DNA from: Tannerella sp.
GTDB taxonomy: Bacteria; Bacteroidota; Bacteroidia; Bacteroidales; Tannerellaceae
Direction: 5' to 3'
DNA: 13,687 nt
Assembly: GCA_031277235.1 (NCBI GenBank)
Contig: JAITMT010000273.1
Span: forward strand, 1-13,687
Below the pieces are notes generated by a model. That model saw only the letters and a list, made by a program, of their open reading frames with translations, ran no database searches and was not told the DNA's origin. The first letter of the stretch is position 1; the number at the start of each line of letters is the position of its first letter. Positions 1 to 6,395 of the stretch are shown here, piece after piece. The position numbers and the translations under genes are program-made.

Positions 1-528
1 GCCGGACATGCCGACTACACGCCCATGCACTTCGGCGACCGCAAAGCCGAAACAACCGATGCGCATCAAATCGCTTCCGCCATTATCATTTCGGCTCCCT
101 TGCTGATTTACGCCGCCGACCCTGCCGACATGCTCAAACATCCGGCAGTAAATGTCATCAAACAAATACCATCCGTATGGGACGAAACCCGTGTACTCGA
201 ACCGAGCGCCATCGGCGAAGTTGCCGTATACGCCCGCCGCAAAGGCTCTCAATGGTTTTTGGCTGCAATGAATGGAACGGAAGCGCGCAACGTTGCTATC
301 GACTTGTCGTTTCTGGGTAAAGACCGGTATGAAGTTACATTGGTGCGCGACAAGGTACCCGCTGAAACGCTGGCGTCGTTCAACCGCAAACGCTTGTCGT
401 TCGGCTCGAAAAGTGGAGTATTAGTCAACACGATGCCTCCAAGTGAAATAAACGATAAACTGATTGTAGATTTATTACCGGCAGGAGGTTTTGTGGCGGT
501 GTTTGATAAAAAAATAAATATTTTATGA
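1..528 (+). CDS. GH97 family glycosidase, C-terminal part (5' end outside window)
   Basis: The reading frame is open from the first base, so this is the 3' end of a longer gene; the ATG at 25 is internal. The visible 175 residues match the end of GH97 enzymes (SusB-like alpha-glucosidases and alpha-galactosidases of Bacteroidota). They show the last part of the catalytic barrel (TTDAHQIASAIIISAPLLIYAADP), the 'VWDETRVLE' segment, and the C-terminal beta-sandwich beginning near 'GEVAVYARRKGSQWFLAAMNG' and running through 'DLSFLG'. Known GH97 enzymes are calcium-dependent and periplasmic or outer-membrane associated. Inverting (glucosidase) and retaining (galactosidase) types are told apart by catalytic residues upstream of the window, so the substrate cannot be assigned here. 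The stop overlaps the start of the next gene (ATGA), which suggests translational coupling with the fucosidase and joint action on one glycan. Confidence 0.88.
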   Translation, partial: AGHADYTPMHFGDRKAETTDAHQIASAIIISAPLLIYAADPADMLKHPAVNVIKQIPSVWDETRVLEPSAIGEVAVYARRKGSQWFLAAMNGTEARNVAIDLSFLGKDRYEVTLVRDKVPAETLASFNRKRLSFGSKSGVLVNTMPPSEINDKLIVDLLPAGGFVAVFDKKINIL

Positions 529-1961
529 TGAATAAACTGCTGTTAATAATAATTTTATGTATGCCGTTTCCGTTTGTGAAAGCACAGGAAACGGTTTCCG
601 ACGACCAAAAAATGGAATGGTGGCGCGAAGCCCGTTTCGGGATGTTTATCCATTGGGGAGTTTACAGCATCTGGGGAGGCGTGTATCACGGACATCAGCA
701 ACAGCGCGGCGGCGCCGAATGGATTATGAACCGCTGCAAGATACCTGTTGCCGAGTATCAGCAGGCAGCTGCAACGTTCAATCCCGTTAAATACGACCCC
801 GAATCATGGGTGTTGCTGGCAAAGGAAGCCGGCATGAAATACATCGTGATTACATCCAAACATCACGACGGATTCGCCATGTTTAAAAGTAATGCAAGTA
901 ACTTTAATATAGTGGACTTTACGCCTTATAAAAAAGATGTAATAGACGAACTGGCCAAAGCCTGCCGGAAGCACAACATGAAACTCGGTTTCTACTACTC
1001 GCAAGCGCAAGACTGGAACAATCCCGGCGGCTCGGTGGCACGCAAAGTCATGGCGGAAGGATGGGCAAATCCAGATTCGGCGCAAATAGACGCTTACACC
1101 GAAGCGCACAACGGACACTGGGACCCCGTTCAGGAATCGCGCTCGATGGCCGATTATATTGACCAAGTGGCGATTCCGCAGATTCGCGAACTGCTGACCA
1201 ACTACGGCGACATCTCCATCATCTGGTGGGACACGCCGACGCAAATGACCGACGAATTTGCCGTCAAACTCCAAAACGAACTGAAAGATTATCCACAAGT
1301 TATCACTAACGACCGGCTGAAACGTCCGAATTTTCCGGGCGACTACAAAACGCCCGAACAGCAAATCCCCGACCCGAGCGAACTCGGCAATTTCGACTGG
1401 GAAACCTGCATGACCATGGGCAGTTCGTGGGGATACAAAAGTTGGGATCAAAATTGGAAAACGCCTCAAACACTCATCCGCAATCTCATTAACATTGCAT
1501 CCAAAGGCGGAAACTATCTTCTGAATGTCGGCCCCACCCCGGAAGGCGAAATACCGCAGCAAAGTATTGACGGCTTGCTGGCTATCGGTAGCTGGATGAA
1601 AGTGAACGGCGAGGCGATTTACGGAACGCAACGCAGCCCGTTGGACAAACCCGCCTGGGGATACATCACCCGCAAGGACGGCAAAAAAACAACCTGCCTT
1701 TATCTGTCGGTATGCGAATGGCCCGGCGACGGAAAAATTGTCCTCGAAGGCCTCTCCGACGCCAAATCTGCCATCCTGCTTGCCGGAAAAACAAAACTGA
1801 AAACCGCAAAAACCGCCACAGGACTGGAGATCCAGTTACCCGCGCAAACGCCCGACGCCATCGCCACAGTCATCAAACTGGAACTGAAAGGCAAACTTGC
1901 TCCCGTAAAGGAAGGGGCGGCAGGACTGTCGAAAGGATTCGAGATCGTGGATCAAAAATAG
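525..1961 (+). CDS. Secreted alpha-L-fucosidase, GH29
   Basis: The 478-residue protein starts with a Sec signal peptide (residues 1-20, hydrophobic core LLLIIILCMPFPF, likely cut after VKA). It then enters the GH29 barrel with 'ARFGMFIHWGVYS' at 36-48 and 'SKHHDGF' with H113-H114. The probable nucleophile is D236 in 'IIWWDTP' and a good acid/base candidate is E293 in 'FDWETCMTM'; the 57-residue spacing resembles characterised Bacteroides GH29 enzymes. 'GGNYLLNVGPTPEGEIP' closes the barrel and a small C-terminal beta domain follows. The enzyme would hydrolyse terminal alpha-L-fucose from glycans by a retaining mechanism in the periplasm. Length is normal for the family. The ATG overlaps the upstream GH97 stop by 4 bases; a second ATG directly follows and either could be used. 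Linkage specificity cannot be read from sequence. An IS end lies 16 bp after the stop. Confidence 0.93.
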   Translation: MMNKLLLIIILCMPFPFVKAQETVSDDQKMEWWREARFGMFIHWGVYSIWGGVYHGHQQQRGGAEWIMNRCKIPVAEYQQAAATFNPVKYDPESWVLLAKEAGMKYIVITSKHHDGFAMFKSNASNFNIVDFTPYKKDVIDELAKACRKHNMKLGFYYSQAQDWNNPGGSVARKVMAEGWANPDSAQIDAYTEAHNGHWDPVQESRSMADYIDQVAIPQIRELLTNYGDISIIWWDTPTQMTDEFAVKLQNELKDYPQVITNDRLKRPNFPGDYKTPEQQIPDPSELGNFDWETCMTMGSSWGYKSWDQNWKTPQTLIRNLINIASKGGNYLLNVGPTPEGEIPQQSIDGLLAIGSWMKVNGEAIYGTQRSPLDKPAWGYITRKDGKKTTCLYLSVCEWPGDGKIVLEGLSDAKSAILLAGKTKLKTAKTATGLEIQLPAQTPDAIATVIKLELKGKLAPVKEGAAGLSKGFEIVDQK

Positions 1962-1977
1962 TCTATTGAATATCAGC

Positions 1978-1991
1978 TCCTGACTTCGACA
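1978..1991 (+). repeat. Left terminal inverted repeat of IS remnant
   Basis: TCCTGACTTCGACA is the exact reverse complement of 2908-2921. Identity stops immediately inside the 14 bases. Confidence 0.8.
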
Positions 1992-2042
1992 GTCCTCAAA
2001 AGTTCGTTTTTTAATGTGCTATATACCAGTACAATGCAATTT

Positions 2043-2068
2043 TTGCGTCACCCAAACGGGTGACGCAA
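2043..2068 (+). other. Hairpin upstream of IS transposase start
   Basis: TTGCGTCACCC, loop AAAC, GGGTGACGCAA form a perfect 11-bp stem with a 4-base loop. It lies inside the IS, 25 bp before the likely transposase ATG at 2093. It has no clean U-run directly after it, only A-rich sequence and then TATTTTTG at 2081-2088, which matches the Bacteroidota -7 consensus. A plausible role is shielding the transposase gene from read-through transcription entering from the fucosidase; this is inference. Confidence 0.55.
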
Positions 2069-2906
2069 GCAAAAAACGACTATTTTTGCGGTATGTTTGT
2101 ACGTATTAACGGTTCGCAATACGAAGGCCGCACGATGCTGCCTGTGGTTGAAGATTTTGTCCGCAGGTTTGACCTCCCGGACTTTGTAATCGTTGCCGAT
2201 AGCGGGTTGATGAATAAGATAAATTTGTCTCTGCTGGATTCGGCCGGCTATAAATACATCATTGGCGCAAGAATCAAAAACGAAACGGAAGAGATCAAAC
2301 AGTGGATACTTTCACTGGAAAAGACTGACGGCTGTTTTCATGAACTTGGCAAACTGCCCCGGTCACGGTTGATTGTCAGTTATTCCTCAAACCGTGCCAA
2401 AAAGGACGAATACAACCGTGAAAAGGGTGTAAGACGCTTGAAAACAGCCTTTCAATCCGGCACGCTGACAAAAGAAAACATCAACAAACGAGGCTACAAC
2501 AAATTCCTGGACAAATCGGACAATGTGCAGGTTTCGATAAACCGGCAGAAAATCAGTGACGATGAGAAATGGGACGGTTTGAAAGGGTATTTGACCAATA
2601 CGGATCTTGTTGCGGATGAAGTCTGCGCCCCATGTTCCATTTTACTCCCAAACGCATTGAAGCCACGTCTGTATATGTTTTGTCGCATACAAGGTTTATA
2701 AAGAGTTGGAACGTATTCTAAAAACAAACGGCATTCCCTTGAGCGTGGACAAAGTATTGGCAATAGCCAAAACCGTAACAACACTCAAAGTCAAACTGCT
2801 TGCCTCCGGCGAATCGTTATCCAAAACCATGCTCATAACGTCCAGGCACAAATCTATCGGTCAATTATTCGACCAAAGTTTCTGGGAAAATCAGTATGGT
2901 GACGCA

Positions 2907-2936
2907 TTGTCGAAGTCAGGAAAAAGACTATCTTTG
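2907..2936 (+). promoter_or_regulatory. Bacteroidota-type promoter straddling IS right end
   Basis: TATCTTTG at 2929-2936 fits the TAnnTTTG -7 consensus exactly, and TTG at 2907-2909 lies 19 bases upstream in the -33 position. The TTG overlaps the terminal inverted repeat, so the insertion end contributes part of the promoter. The start codon of the beta-propeller gene follows about 68 bases downstream, a normal leader length. Confidence 0.55.
2908..2921 (-). repeat. Right terminal inverted repeat of IS remnant
   Basis: TGTCGAAGTCAGGA is the exact reverse complement of 1978-1991. The transposase remnant's last frame reads through this repeat. Its TTG also falls where a -33 element would sit for the promoter just outside the element. 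Confidence 0.8.
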
Positions 2937-3003
2937 CAACGTAGAGTATTTCCTTATGTTTATTAACTAAAAAAGGGAAATTAGAATTATAAAATTTACA
3001 TGT

Positions 3004-4233
3004 ATGAAGCGTTTATTCTTTGTTATTTTAATATTTTACATTGCAGTTCCTATTGCAGTGTGTCAATCGACTGATTTAATCGTCATAGATTTAGAAAACC
3101 CTCAGGAAGAAGTGATTCCAATGAGTCGATTCTTTCAAAAAATTGAATATGTACCTCTTGAAGTAAATGAATTTTGTCCAATGACGAAACTTTCAAGTTA
3201 TTACATTACTGATCAGCATATTGTTGGAATACATCTATTAAGTGCTGCATATCTTTTTGATAGAAAAACCGGACACTTTATTCATCAGATAAGTCGAGAA
3301 GGTGTTGGAGAAGAGGAATACAGGCGTTTCCCTCTTTCTTATGGGGGATTCGATGAAAAAAACAAAATATTATTTTTTCATGATGTCGAAAAGTGGAAAG
3401 GTTTTGACATTAATCTCAACAAGTTAGCTGTAACAATAACCATGCCTAAGTATAGCATAACGATGTCTGAAGAATCGCCATCGTACATTCAACAAGTGCT
3501 TAAAACTGCTAATCAGATACAAAATGGCTGGTTGCATGGAGAAATTGCTAATCCTTATCCATTCGGAGATGATCAATATATCGGATACGTGAATAATTCT
3601 ACCGGTGATGTAAATGTAAAACTTGTTATATTTGATAAGCAAGGACATGTCATTCATTCTTTTCCAAATGATGTCAGGTACACAAAAGTTACAAGAGAAA
3701 AACCATTGTATCCCGGGAAATTTTACAATTACAATAATAAAGTATATCTAATTGAGTCATTTGCTGATACAGTATTTGCTGTTTATCGCGACAGGCTTGA
3801 ACCGCATATAGTTTTTAAGATGGGAGATAAAAAAATAAATTATGTAGATGCGGTAGAAAATATAACATTTACGGTTGGTCGGTACGATATTAATTTTGTT
3901 AAAGAAACAGATTCGTATGTGTTCTTTAAGTATATAATCGGCGCTTACCGAGTGAACGACTATGTACACGTTAATGGCTATTACGACAAAAAACTTAAAC
4001 AAACATTTATTTGCAAAATGGTGGATGGAAAAGCGTTCTATACGAATGATATAGATGGATTGCCTGATTTTAACCCCAAGCTAATTACCAATACGAACGA
4101 ATTCTTGGGCGTTCTTTGGCCGGAAGATTTACAGTCAAACAGCGCAAATACGCTCAATGAACGTGTAATGAATATTGTTCTTCAAGCAAAAACCAATTTA
4201 GTTCCAATCATTGTTATAGCAAAACTTAGATAG
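3004..4233 (+). CDS. Secreted 6-bladed beta-propeller protein (DUF5128-like)
   Basis: This 409-residue protein has a clear signal peptide (MKRLFFVILIFYIAVPIAVCQS). The mature part begins with 'IVIDLENPQEEVIPMSRFFQKIEYVPLE', the typical opening of Bacteroidota 6-bladed beta-propeller proteins, where a 'D...L....FFxxIEYIPLE' strand leads into the first blade. 'YLFDRKTGHFIHQISREGVGEEEYRR' is the usual second motif (D-x-x-G-x-F-I-x-x-I-x-x-x-G-x-G-P/E-x-E-Y). Family length is about 370-420, so the protein is complete. Function is unknown. Relatives are often linked to surface polysaccharide or peptide loci and carry no recognised catalytic residues. The gene is noticeably AT-rich and differs in codon use from the fucosidase upstream, consistent with transfer together with the island. 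It probably uses the promoter at the IS boundary. The ATG is chosen because it opens the signal peptide. Confidence 0.82.
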   Translation: MKRLFFVILIFYIAVPIAVCQSTDLIVIDLENPQEEVIPMSRFFQKIEYVPLEVNEFCPMTKLSSYYITDQHIVGIHLLSAAYLFDRKTGHFIHQISREGVGEEEYRRFPLSYGGFDEKNKILFFHDVEKWKGFDINLNKLAVTITMPKYSITMSEESPSYIQQVLKTANQIQNGWLHGEIANPYPFGDDQYIGYVNNSTGDVNVKLVIFDKQGHVIHSFPNDVRYTKVTREKPLYPGKFYNYNNKVYLIESFADTVFAVYRDRLEPHIVFKMGDKKINYVDAVENITFTVGRYDINFVKETDSYVFFKYIIGAYRVNDYVHVNGYYDKKLKQTFICKMVDGKAFYTNDIDGLPDFNPKLITNTNEFLGVLWPEDLQSNSANTLNERVMNIVLQAKTNLVPIIVIAKLR

Positions 4234-4632
4234 TGGTAATACAAGGCTTGCGCACTACCCCAATCATTAAAAGTCATTACAAATTAAGAAGATAAAAATA
4301 TACAAAATGTATAAAATTGAAATTTTAAACAGCAAATTATCTGCAATTACCGATGAACAATACCCAATAGTTTTAACAACAGGTAAAATGGGGCTTTGTA
4401 TATATTTCTACTATTTATAACGTTAAATACAGAAAACAGCATATAACGGCACAGATTTTATGCCATTTTCAAAACCGAAATTATTTTGATTTTATTTGTG
4501 CTATGTTCATCAATTTATCTTATAAAGTTTATAGTTGTTGCCAGACCTGTTAGAAAAAGCAGGTTTTCAAAAGAACAAATCGGCTCAACGAGAACGAATT
4601 TTATTCATTAGACTAATCCGTTTTTTCTTTCA
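4234..4632. other. Gene-poor AT-rich spacer
   Basis: About 400 bases without a convincing full-length gene. It holds one short truncated ORF (4307-4420), a weak inverted repeat ACCTG/CAGGT around 4545-4565, and at its right end a minus-strand tract resembling the 3' end of the RelE-like toxin gene at 5778. The base composition and the fragments suggest a scar of several deletions. I see no tRNA or recognisable riboswitch. Confidence 0.5.
4307..4420 (+). pseudogene. Truncated ORF, possible LanC-like N-terminal fragment
   Basis: ATG 4307 opens a 37-residue frame (MYKIEILNSKLSAI..., ending GKMGLCIYFYYL) and then stops. The 'GKMGLCIYFYYL' end resembles the first 'GKxGxxLYFxxL' helix motif of LanC-like cyclase proteins found in Bacteroidota peptide-modification loci, where beta-propeller proteins like the upstream neighbour also occur. 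No continuation of such a protein is readable in the other two frames downstream, so if this is a remnant the rest has been deleted. The assignment rests on one short motif and is a guess; it could also be a non-functional chance ORF. Confidence 0.25.
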
Positions 4633-4640
4633 GTGTATTC
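4608..4640 (-). pseudogene. Possible fossil of a RelE-like toxin gene 3' end
   Basis: Read on the minus strand, CTGAAAGAAAAAACGGATTA then GTCTAAT closely parallels the end of the intact toxin gene at 5778 (CTGAAAGAGAAAAACAGGTT then AGTCTGAT). About 24 of 28 aligned bases agree with three single-base gaps, and the readable tail is RKNGLV-stop against EKNRLV-stop. Only the last dozen or so codons could be present. The match is short and partly A-rich, so chance cannot be excluded. Confidence 0.3.
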
Positions 4641-4658
4641 TAAAAAGCAAAAATATAT

Positions 4659-4688
4659 TTTGCAATTTAAAAGAATGCGTTACCTTTG
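4659..4688 (+). promoter_or_regulatory. higBA promoter
   Basis: TTTG at 4659-4662, an 18-base spacer and TACCTTTG at 4681-4688 match the Bacteroidota housekeeping sigma consensus (TTTG, about 19-21, TAnnTTTG) well. Transcription would start near 4694. That places the in-frame upstream start at 4633 outside the transcript and supports ATG 4714 as the toxin start. Confidence 0.7.
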
Positions 4689-4713
4689 CAGCGAATTAAG
4701 TTGCAATAAAGGT

Positions 4714-5010
4714 ATGAGAATTGTAACACTGAAACGTATAAAAGAATATTCCGAATCTCATCCCGACTCGGATACAGCACTTAGGAATTGGTATAAAAAA
4801 ACCAAAGAGAGTGATTGGAATTGTTTTGCTGACATAAAGCAAACGTTTAATAGTGCTGACAGCGTTGGTAATGACCGTTTTGTGTTTAATATAAAAGGGA
4901 ACGATTACAGACTTATTGCAATTGTAATTTTTGCGTCCGGGAAGGTGTATATACGCTTTATCGGCACGCACAGCGAATATGATAAAATAAAGGATTGTTC
5001 AATAATATAA
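4714..5010 (+). CDS. higB: HigB-type mRNA interferase toxin
   Basis: The 98-residue protein (MRIVTLKRIKEYSESHPDSD...) shows the HigB signature along its length: 'LRNWYKKTKESDWNCFADIKQTF', then 'VFNIKGNDYRLIAIVIF' and the C-terminal 'VYIRFIGTHSEYDKI'. This RelE-fold family cleaves mRNA, usually at the ribosome, and is neutralised by the HigA partner encoded just downstream. The toxin-first order is the hallmark of higBA. A longer frame opens at 4633, but the promoter lies inside that extension and homologues begin at 'MRIVTLK', so 4714 is preferred. The stop TAA shares one base with the most likely HigA ATG, indicating coupled translation. The protein looks intact. Confidence 0.87.
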   Translation: MRIVTLKRIKEYSESHPDSDTALRNWYKKTKESDWNCFADIKQTFNSADSVGNDRFVFNIKGNDYRLIAIVIFASGKVYIRFIGTHSEYDKIKDCSII

Positions 5011-5381
5011 TGTGTAATGATATGATTAAGAATGAAAGACAGTACAATGTGGCCTGTGAAAGGATAGAGGAGTTGCTAAAAGTAGTCGGAAACGACACTC
5101 CGGCAACCGATAAAAGCTTTATTGAACTTGATTTGCTTTCTGATCTTGTTGCGGATTATGAGGAAGCTCATTATCCGGTAAAAGAACCGGTTTTGGCTGA
5201 TGTGATGAAACTGCGAATGTACGAAATGGGAATCAACCAAATGAAACTTTCGGAACTGCTTGAAATAAGTCCATCCCGCGTAAGTGATTATTTAACAGGG
5301 AAAAGCGAACCGACACTGCCTGTTGCAAGAAATATATGCCGGAAACTGAATATAAATGCTTCCGTTGTACTTGGAGTTTAA
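5010..5381 (+). CDS. higA: HigA-type antitoxin with C-terminal XRE helix-turn-helix
   Basis: This protein of 123 residues from ATG 5010 pairs with the toxin ahead of it. The N-terminal half ('ERIEELLKVVGNDTPATDKSFIELDLLSDLVADYEEAHYPV') is the acidic helical segment typical of HigA proteins of the HigA1/COG5499 type. The C-terminal half ('LRMYEMGINQMKLSELLEISPSRVSDYLTGKSEP') is a lambda-repressor/XRE-like helix-turn-helix that would bind its own promoter and repress the operon. Start choice is uncertain: ATG 5010 overlaps the higB stop (TAATG), ATG 5022 gives a start at MIKNERQY that also fits relatives, and a TTG at 4995 is least likely. AAGGA lies 15 bases before 5010. It neutralises the toxin by direct binding, as known for the family. 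Confidence 0.86.
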   Translation: MCNDMIKNERQYNVACERIEELLKVVGNDTPATDKSFIELDLLSDLVADYEEAHYPVKEPVLADVMKLRMYEMGINQMKLSELLEISPSRVSDYLTGKSEPTLPVARNICRKLNINASVVLGV

Positions 5382-5430
5382 TAGAAAGAAAAAGCCCCCC
5401 AAATCCTCAATTGTTTTTTCTACTGAAAGC

Positions 5431-5751
5431 TCAATTCATCCCGGGCGAAACATCAACATACTTGATCCTTATGTCAGCAAATTCATTGACAATTTGAATG
5501 GTGAAATCTTCCCCCGAATCCACAAATTGCCACTCGCCACATTCGATAGCCGACCGTTCTACTTTCCTTACTCTCAAGTCAGGTTGCGATTCAACTACCC
5601 TTACCCTCAAATCAGCTCCGAACGGAACGACTTTCACTCGACCCTTGAGTTCGATATTGTTGCATTTGCAATCGTTGATTTGAGTAACTGTATTGTTCAA
5701 TAACAGAAAGTTACAAGCAATCGTTAAAAATGCGGTGAATAACAGTTTCAT
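5431..5751 (-). CDS. Small secreted repeat protein of unknown function
   Basis: The 106-residue protein begins with a Sec signal peptide (MKLLFTAFLTIACNFLLL). After a short 'DCKCN' segment the rest consists of about five imperfect repeats of roughly 11 residues with the pattern hydrophobic-x-hydrophobic-V-x-S/E-x-x-D-hydrophobic-x. Examples are VRVVESQPDLR, WQFVDSGEDFT, IQIVNEFADIR and IKYVDVSPG. The alternating pattern suggests stacked short beta-strands. I recall similar small 'VxSFPDxxVxxV' proteins in Bacteroidota and Proteobacteria, but know no established function. A lipobox reading (TIAC) is possible but poor. It starts 26 bp downstream of the RelE-like toxin on the same strand, so it is probably co-transcribed with that TA pair. 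It ends convergently, 49 bp from higA. Confidence 0.72.
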   Translation of the reverse strand: MKLLFTAFLTIACNFLLLNNTVTQINDCKCNNIELKGRVKVVPFGADLRVRVVESQPDLRVRKVERSAIECGEWQFVDSGEDFTIQIVNEFADIRIKYVDVSPGMN

Positions 5752-5777
5752 TTCCTGTGAAATTGGAAATTTGATAA

Positions 5778-6119
5778 TCAGACTAACCTGTTTTTCTCTT
5801 TCAGATATTGAATTTCCCTTTTCGAGATATTTTTCTGTTCGTTCTTATCGTAAATGGTCAGAAGATATATATCGGTATCTGCTATATTTACAAGTACTTG
5901 GCAAGTAATGACTCTCGCGCCGCCACTTTTCCCTTTGTTTTTGGATGTAATGGCCATTCGGACTTTACGGATATTATCGCCCAAGTCGTCACCCATATTC
6001 GGATTGGCAAGCAATTCCTTTTTGAATACTTTTATATCATTTACCAATGAGAAATATTTTTTTGAAAGTCTTTTGAAGTTTCTTTCAAAATCCTCAGACG
6101 TTACTATGCTGTAATTCAT
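5778..6119 (-). CDS. RelE/HigB2-like toxin
   Basis: The 113-residue protein fits the RelE/ParE superfamily in length and motifs. 'SIVTSEDFERNFKRLSKKY' forms the N-terminal helices, 'IRKVRMAITSKNKGKSGGAR' plus 'VIT' is the central strand region with the basic patch typical of HigB2-like toxins (R-K-x-R ... K-S-G-G-x-R-V-I), and 'DIYLLTIYDKNEQKNISKREI' is the final strand-helix unit. Family members are ribosome-dependent mRNA endonucleases. The gene overlaps the preceding antitoxin by 26 bases and is read in a different frame, so translation is probably coupled. Here the antitoxin comes first, unlike the HigBA pair 400 bp away on the other strand. No truncation is visible. Confidence 0.8.
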   Translation of the reverse strand: MNYSIVTSEDFERNFKRLSKKYFSLVNDIKVFKKELLANPNMGDDLGDNIRKVRMAITSKNKGKSGGARVITCQVLVNIADTDIYLLTIYDKNEQKNISKREIQYLKEKNRLV

Positions 6120-6342
6120 CTTTTTCCCTGCGTATTTCTTCTAAAAACTCGTCCAAGGTTTTCTTCCTTTTCTTCCCGTCCATCATCAGCCGCACATCGG
6201 CGAAGGCGCGGTCGAGGCTTTCATACAGGTTGAATTCTTCTTCTTTATCCTCGGTTTTGACCTTTACAAAAGGAAGCGTGCGGACATAAGCGAGAAATTT
6301 TTTCGCCTGGACGCTGTTGTCTTCAATGATTAAAGTTGTCAT
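6094..6342 (-). CDS. Small antitoxin, first gene of the RelE-like TA pair
   Basis: The 82-residue protein has an N-terminal beta-alpha segment (MTTLIIEDNSVQAKKFLAYVRTLPFVKV), an acidic linker (TEDKEEEF) and a helical C-terminus rich in charges (KKRKKTLDEFLEEIRREKDEL), the part that usually wraps the toxin. Its size, its position directly upstream of a RelE-like toxin and the 26-base overlap match the commonly annotated but poorly characterised antitoxin of Bacteroidota RelE systems. There is no classical helix-turn-helix, so any autoregulation would have to use another fold. It is transcribed from a promoter at 6364-6395 between it and the hexokinase stop. Confidence 0.68.
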   Translation of the reverse strand: MTTLIIEDNSVQAKKFLAYVRTLPFVKVKTEDKEEEFNLYESLDRAFADVRLMMDGKKRKKTLDEFLEEIRREKDELQHSNV

Positions 6343-6363
6343 ACTGTTGCATTTATTTTACGG

Positions 6364-6395
6364 TAAAACTACATGAAATTCTTGAATTTGCCAAA
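6364..6395 (-). promoter_or_regulatory. Promoter of the antitoxin-toxin-repeat protein operon
   Basis: On the minus strand TTTG (complement of 6392-6395) is followed after 20 bases by TAGTTTTA (complement of 6364-6371), one mismatch from TAnnTTTG. The antitoxin ATG lies 22 bases downstream of the -7 element. Confidence 0.5.

Larger units (their letters stand above)
1978..2921 (+). mobile_element. Degenerate IS1634-type insertion sequence, internally deleted
   Basis: A perfect 14-bp inverted repeat (TCCTGACTTCGACA at 1978-1991, its reverse complement at 2908-2921) brackets remnants of an IS1634/IS4-superfamily transposase. The element is about 944 bp, clearly shorter than full members of the group, which fits the internal deletions described under the transposase entry. 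I find no convincing direct repeat immediately outside the two ends, so either the target duplication has decayed or the precise ends differ by a few bases. The element sits between the first fucosidase and the AT-rich accessory stretch. It cannot encode an active transposase, but its ends look intact, so mobilisation in trans by a full-length relative remains possible. Confidence 0.75.
2093..2966 (+). pseudogene. IS1634-type transposase remnant, deleted and frameshifted
   Basis: The likely original start is ATG 2093 (MFVRIN), a common beginning of these transposases, but it is fused after only six residues to mid-protein sequence 'YEGRTMLPVVEDF' and 'FVIVADSGLM', which carries a DDE-region Asp. 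Most of the N-terminal half is therefore missing in frame. The frame continues to about 2623. Then 'RPMFHFTPKRIEA' is readable in a second frame (2626-2664), and 'HVCICFVAYKVYKELERIL' in a third (from 2664) to a stop at 2966. Between the first two segments, the stretch that in relatives holds the catalytic Glu (LWxIExAFRISK type) is absent, so a second deletion removed it. The second shift looks like loss of a single base near 2663. No functional product is expected. The frame may extend upstream to 2060, but MFVR at 2093 fits the family better. Confidence 0.85.

Noticed and set aside
804..1631. Long minus-strand ORF of 275 codons within the first fucosidase gene
   Set aside because: It is fully antisense to a well-supported GH29 gene, has no recognisable motif, and follows from codon bias in the true frame.
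4416..4590. Possible integron attC site (GTTAAAT at 4422 and GCTCAAC at 4583)
   Set aside because: The two core-like heptamers are in the wrong order for one attC, inner pairing arms are not evident, and no integrase or cassette array is present.
4633..4713. N-terminal extension of HigB starting at 4633
   Set aside because: A good promoter lies at 4659-4688 inside the extension, and the conserved HigB sequence begins at 4714.
5382..5430. Bidirectional terminator between convergent higA and the repeat protein gene
   Set aside because: The C-run and T-run are suggestive, but I could not build a stable stem.
5356..5703. Plus-strand ORF of 115 codons after higA
   Set aside because: It has no signal or domain and is antisense to the small secreted repeat protein, which has a clear signal peptide and internal repeats.
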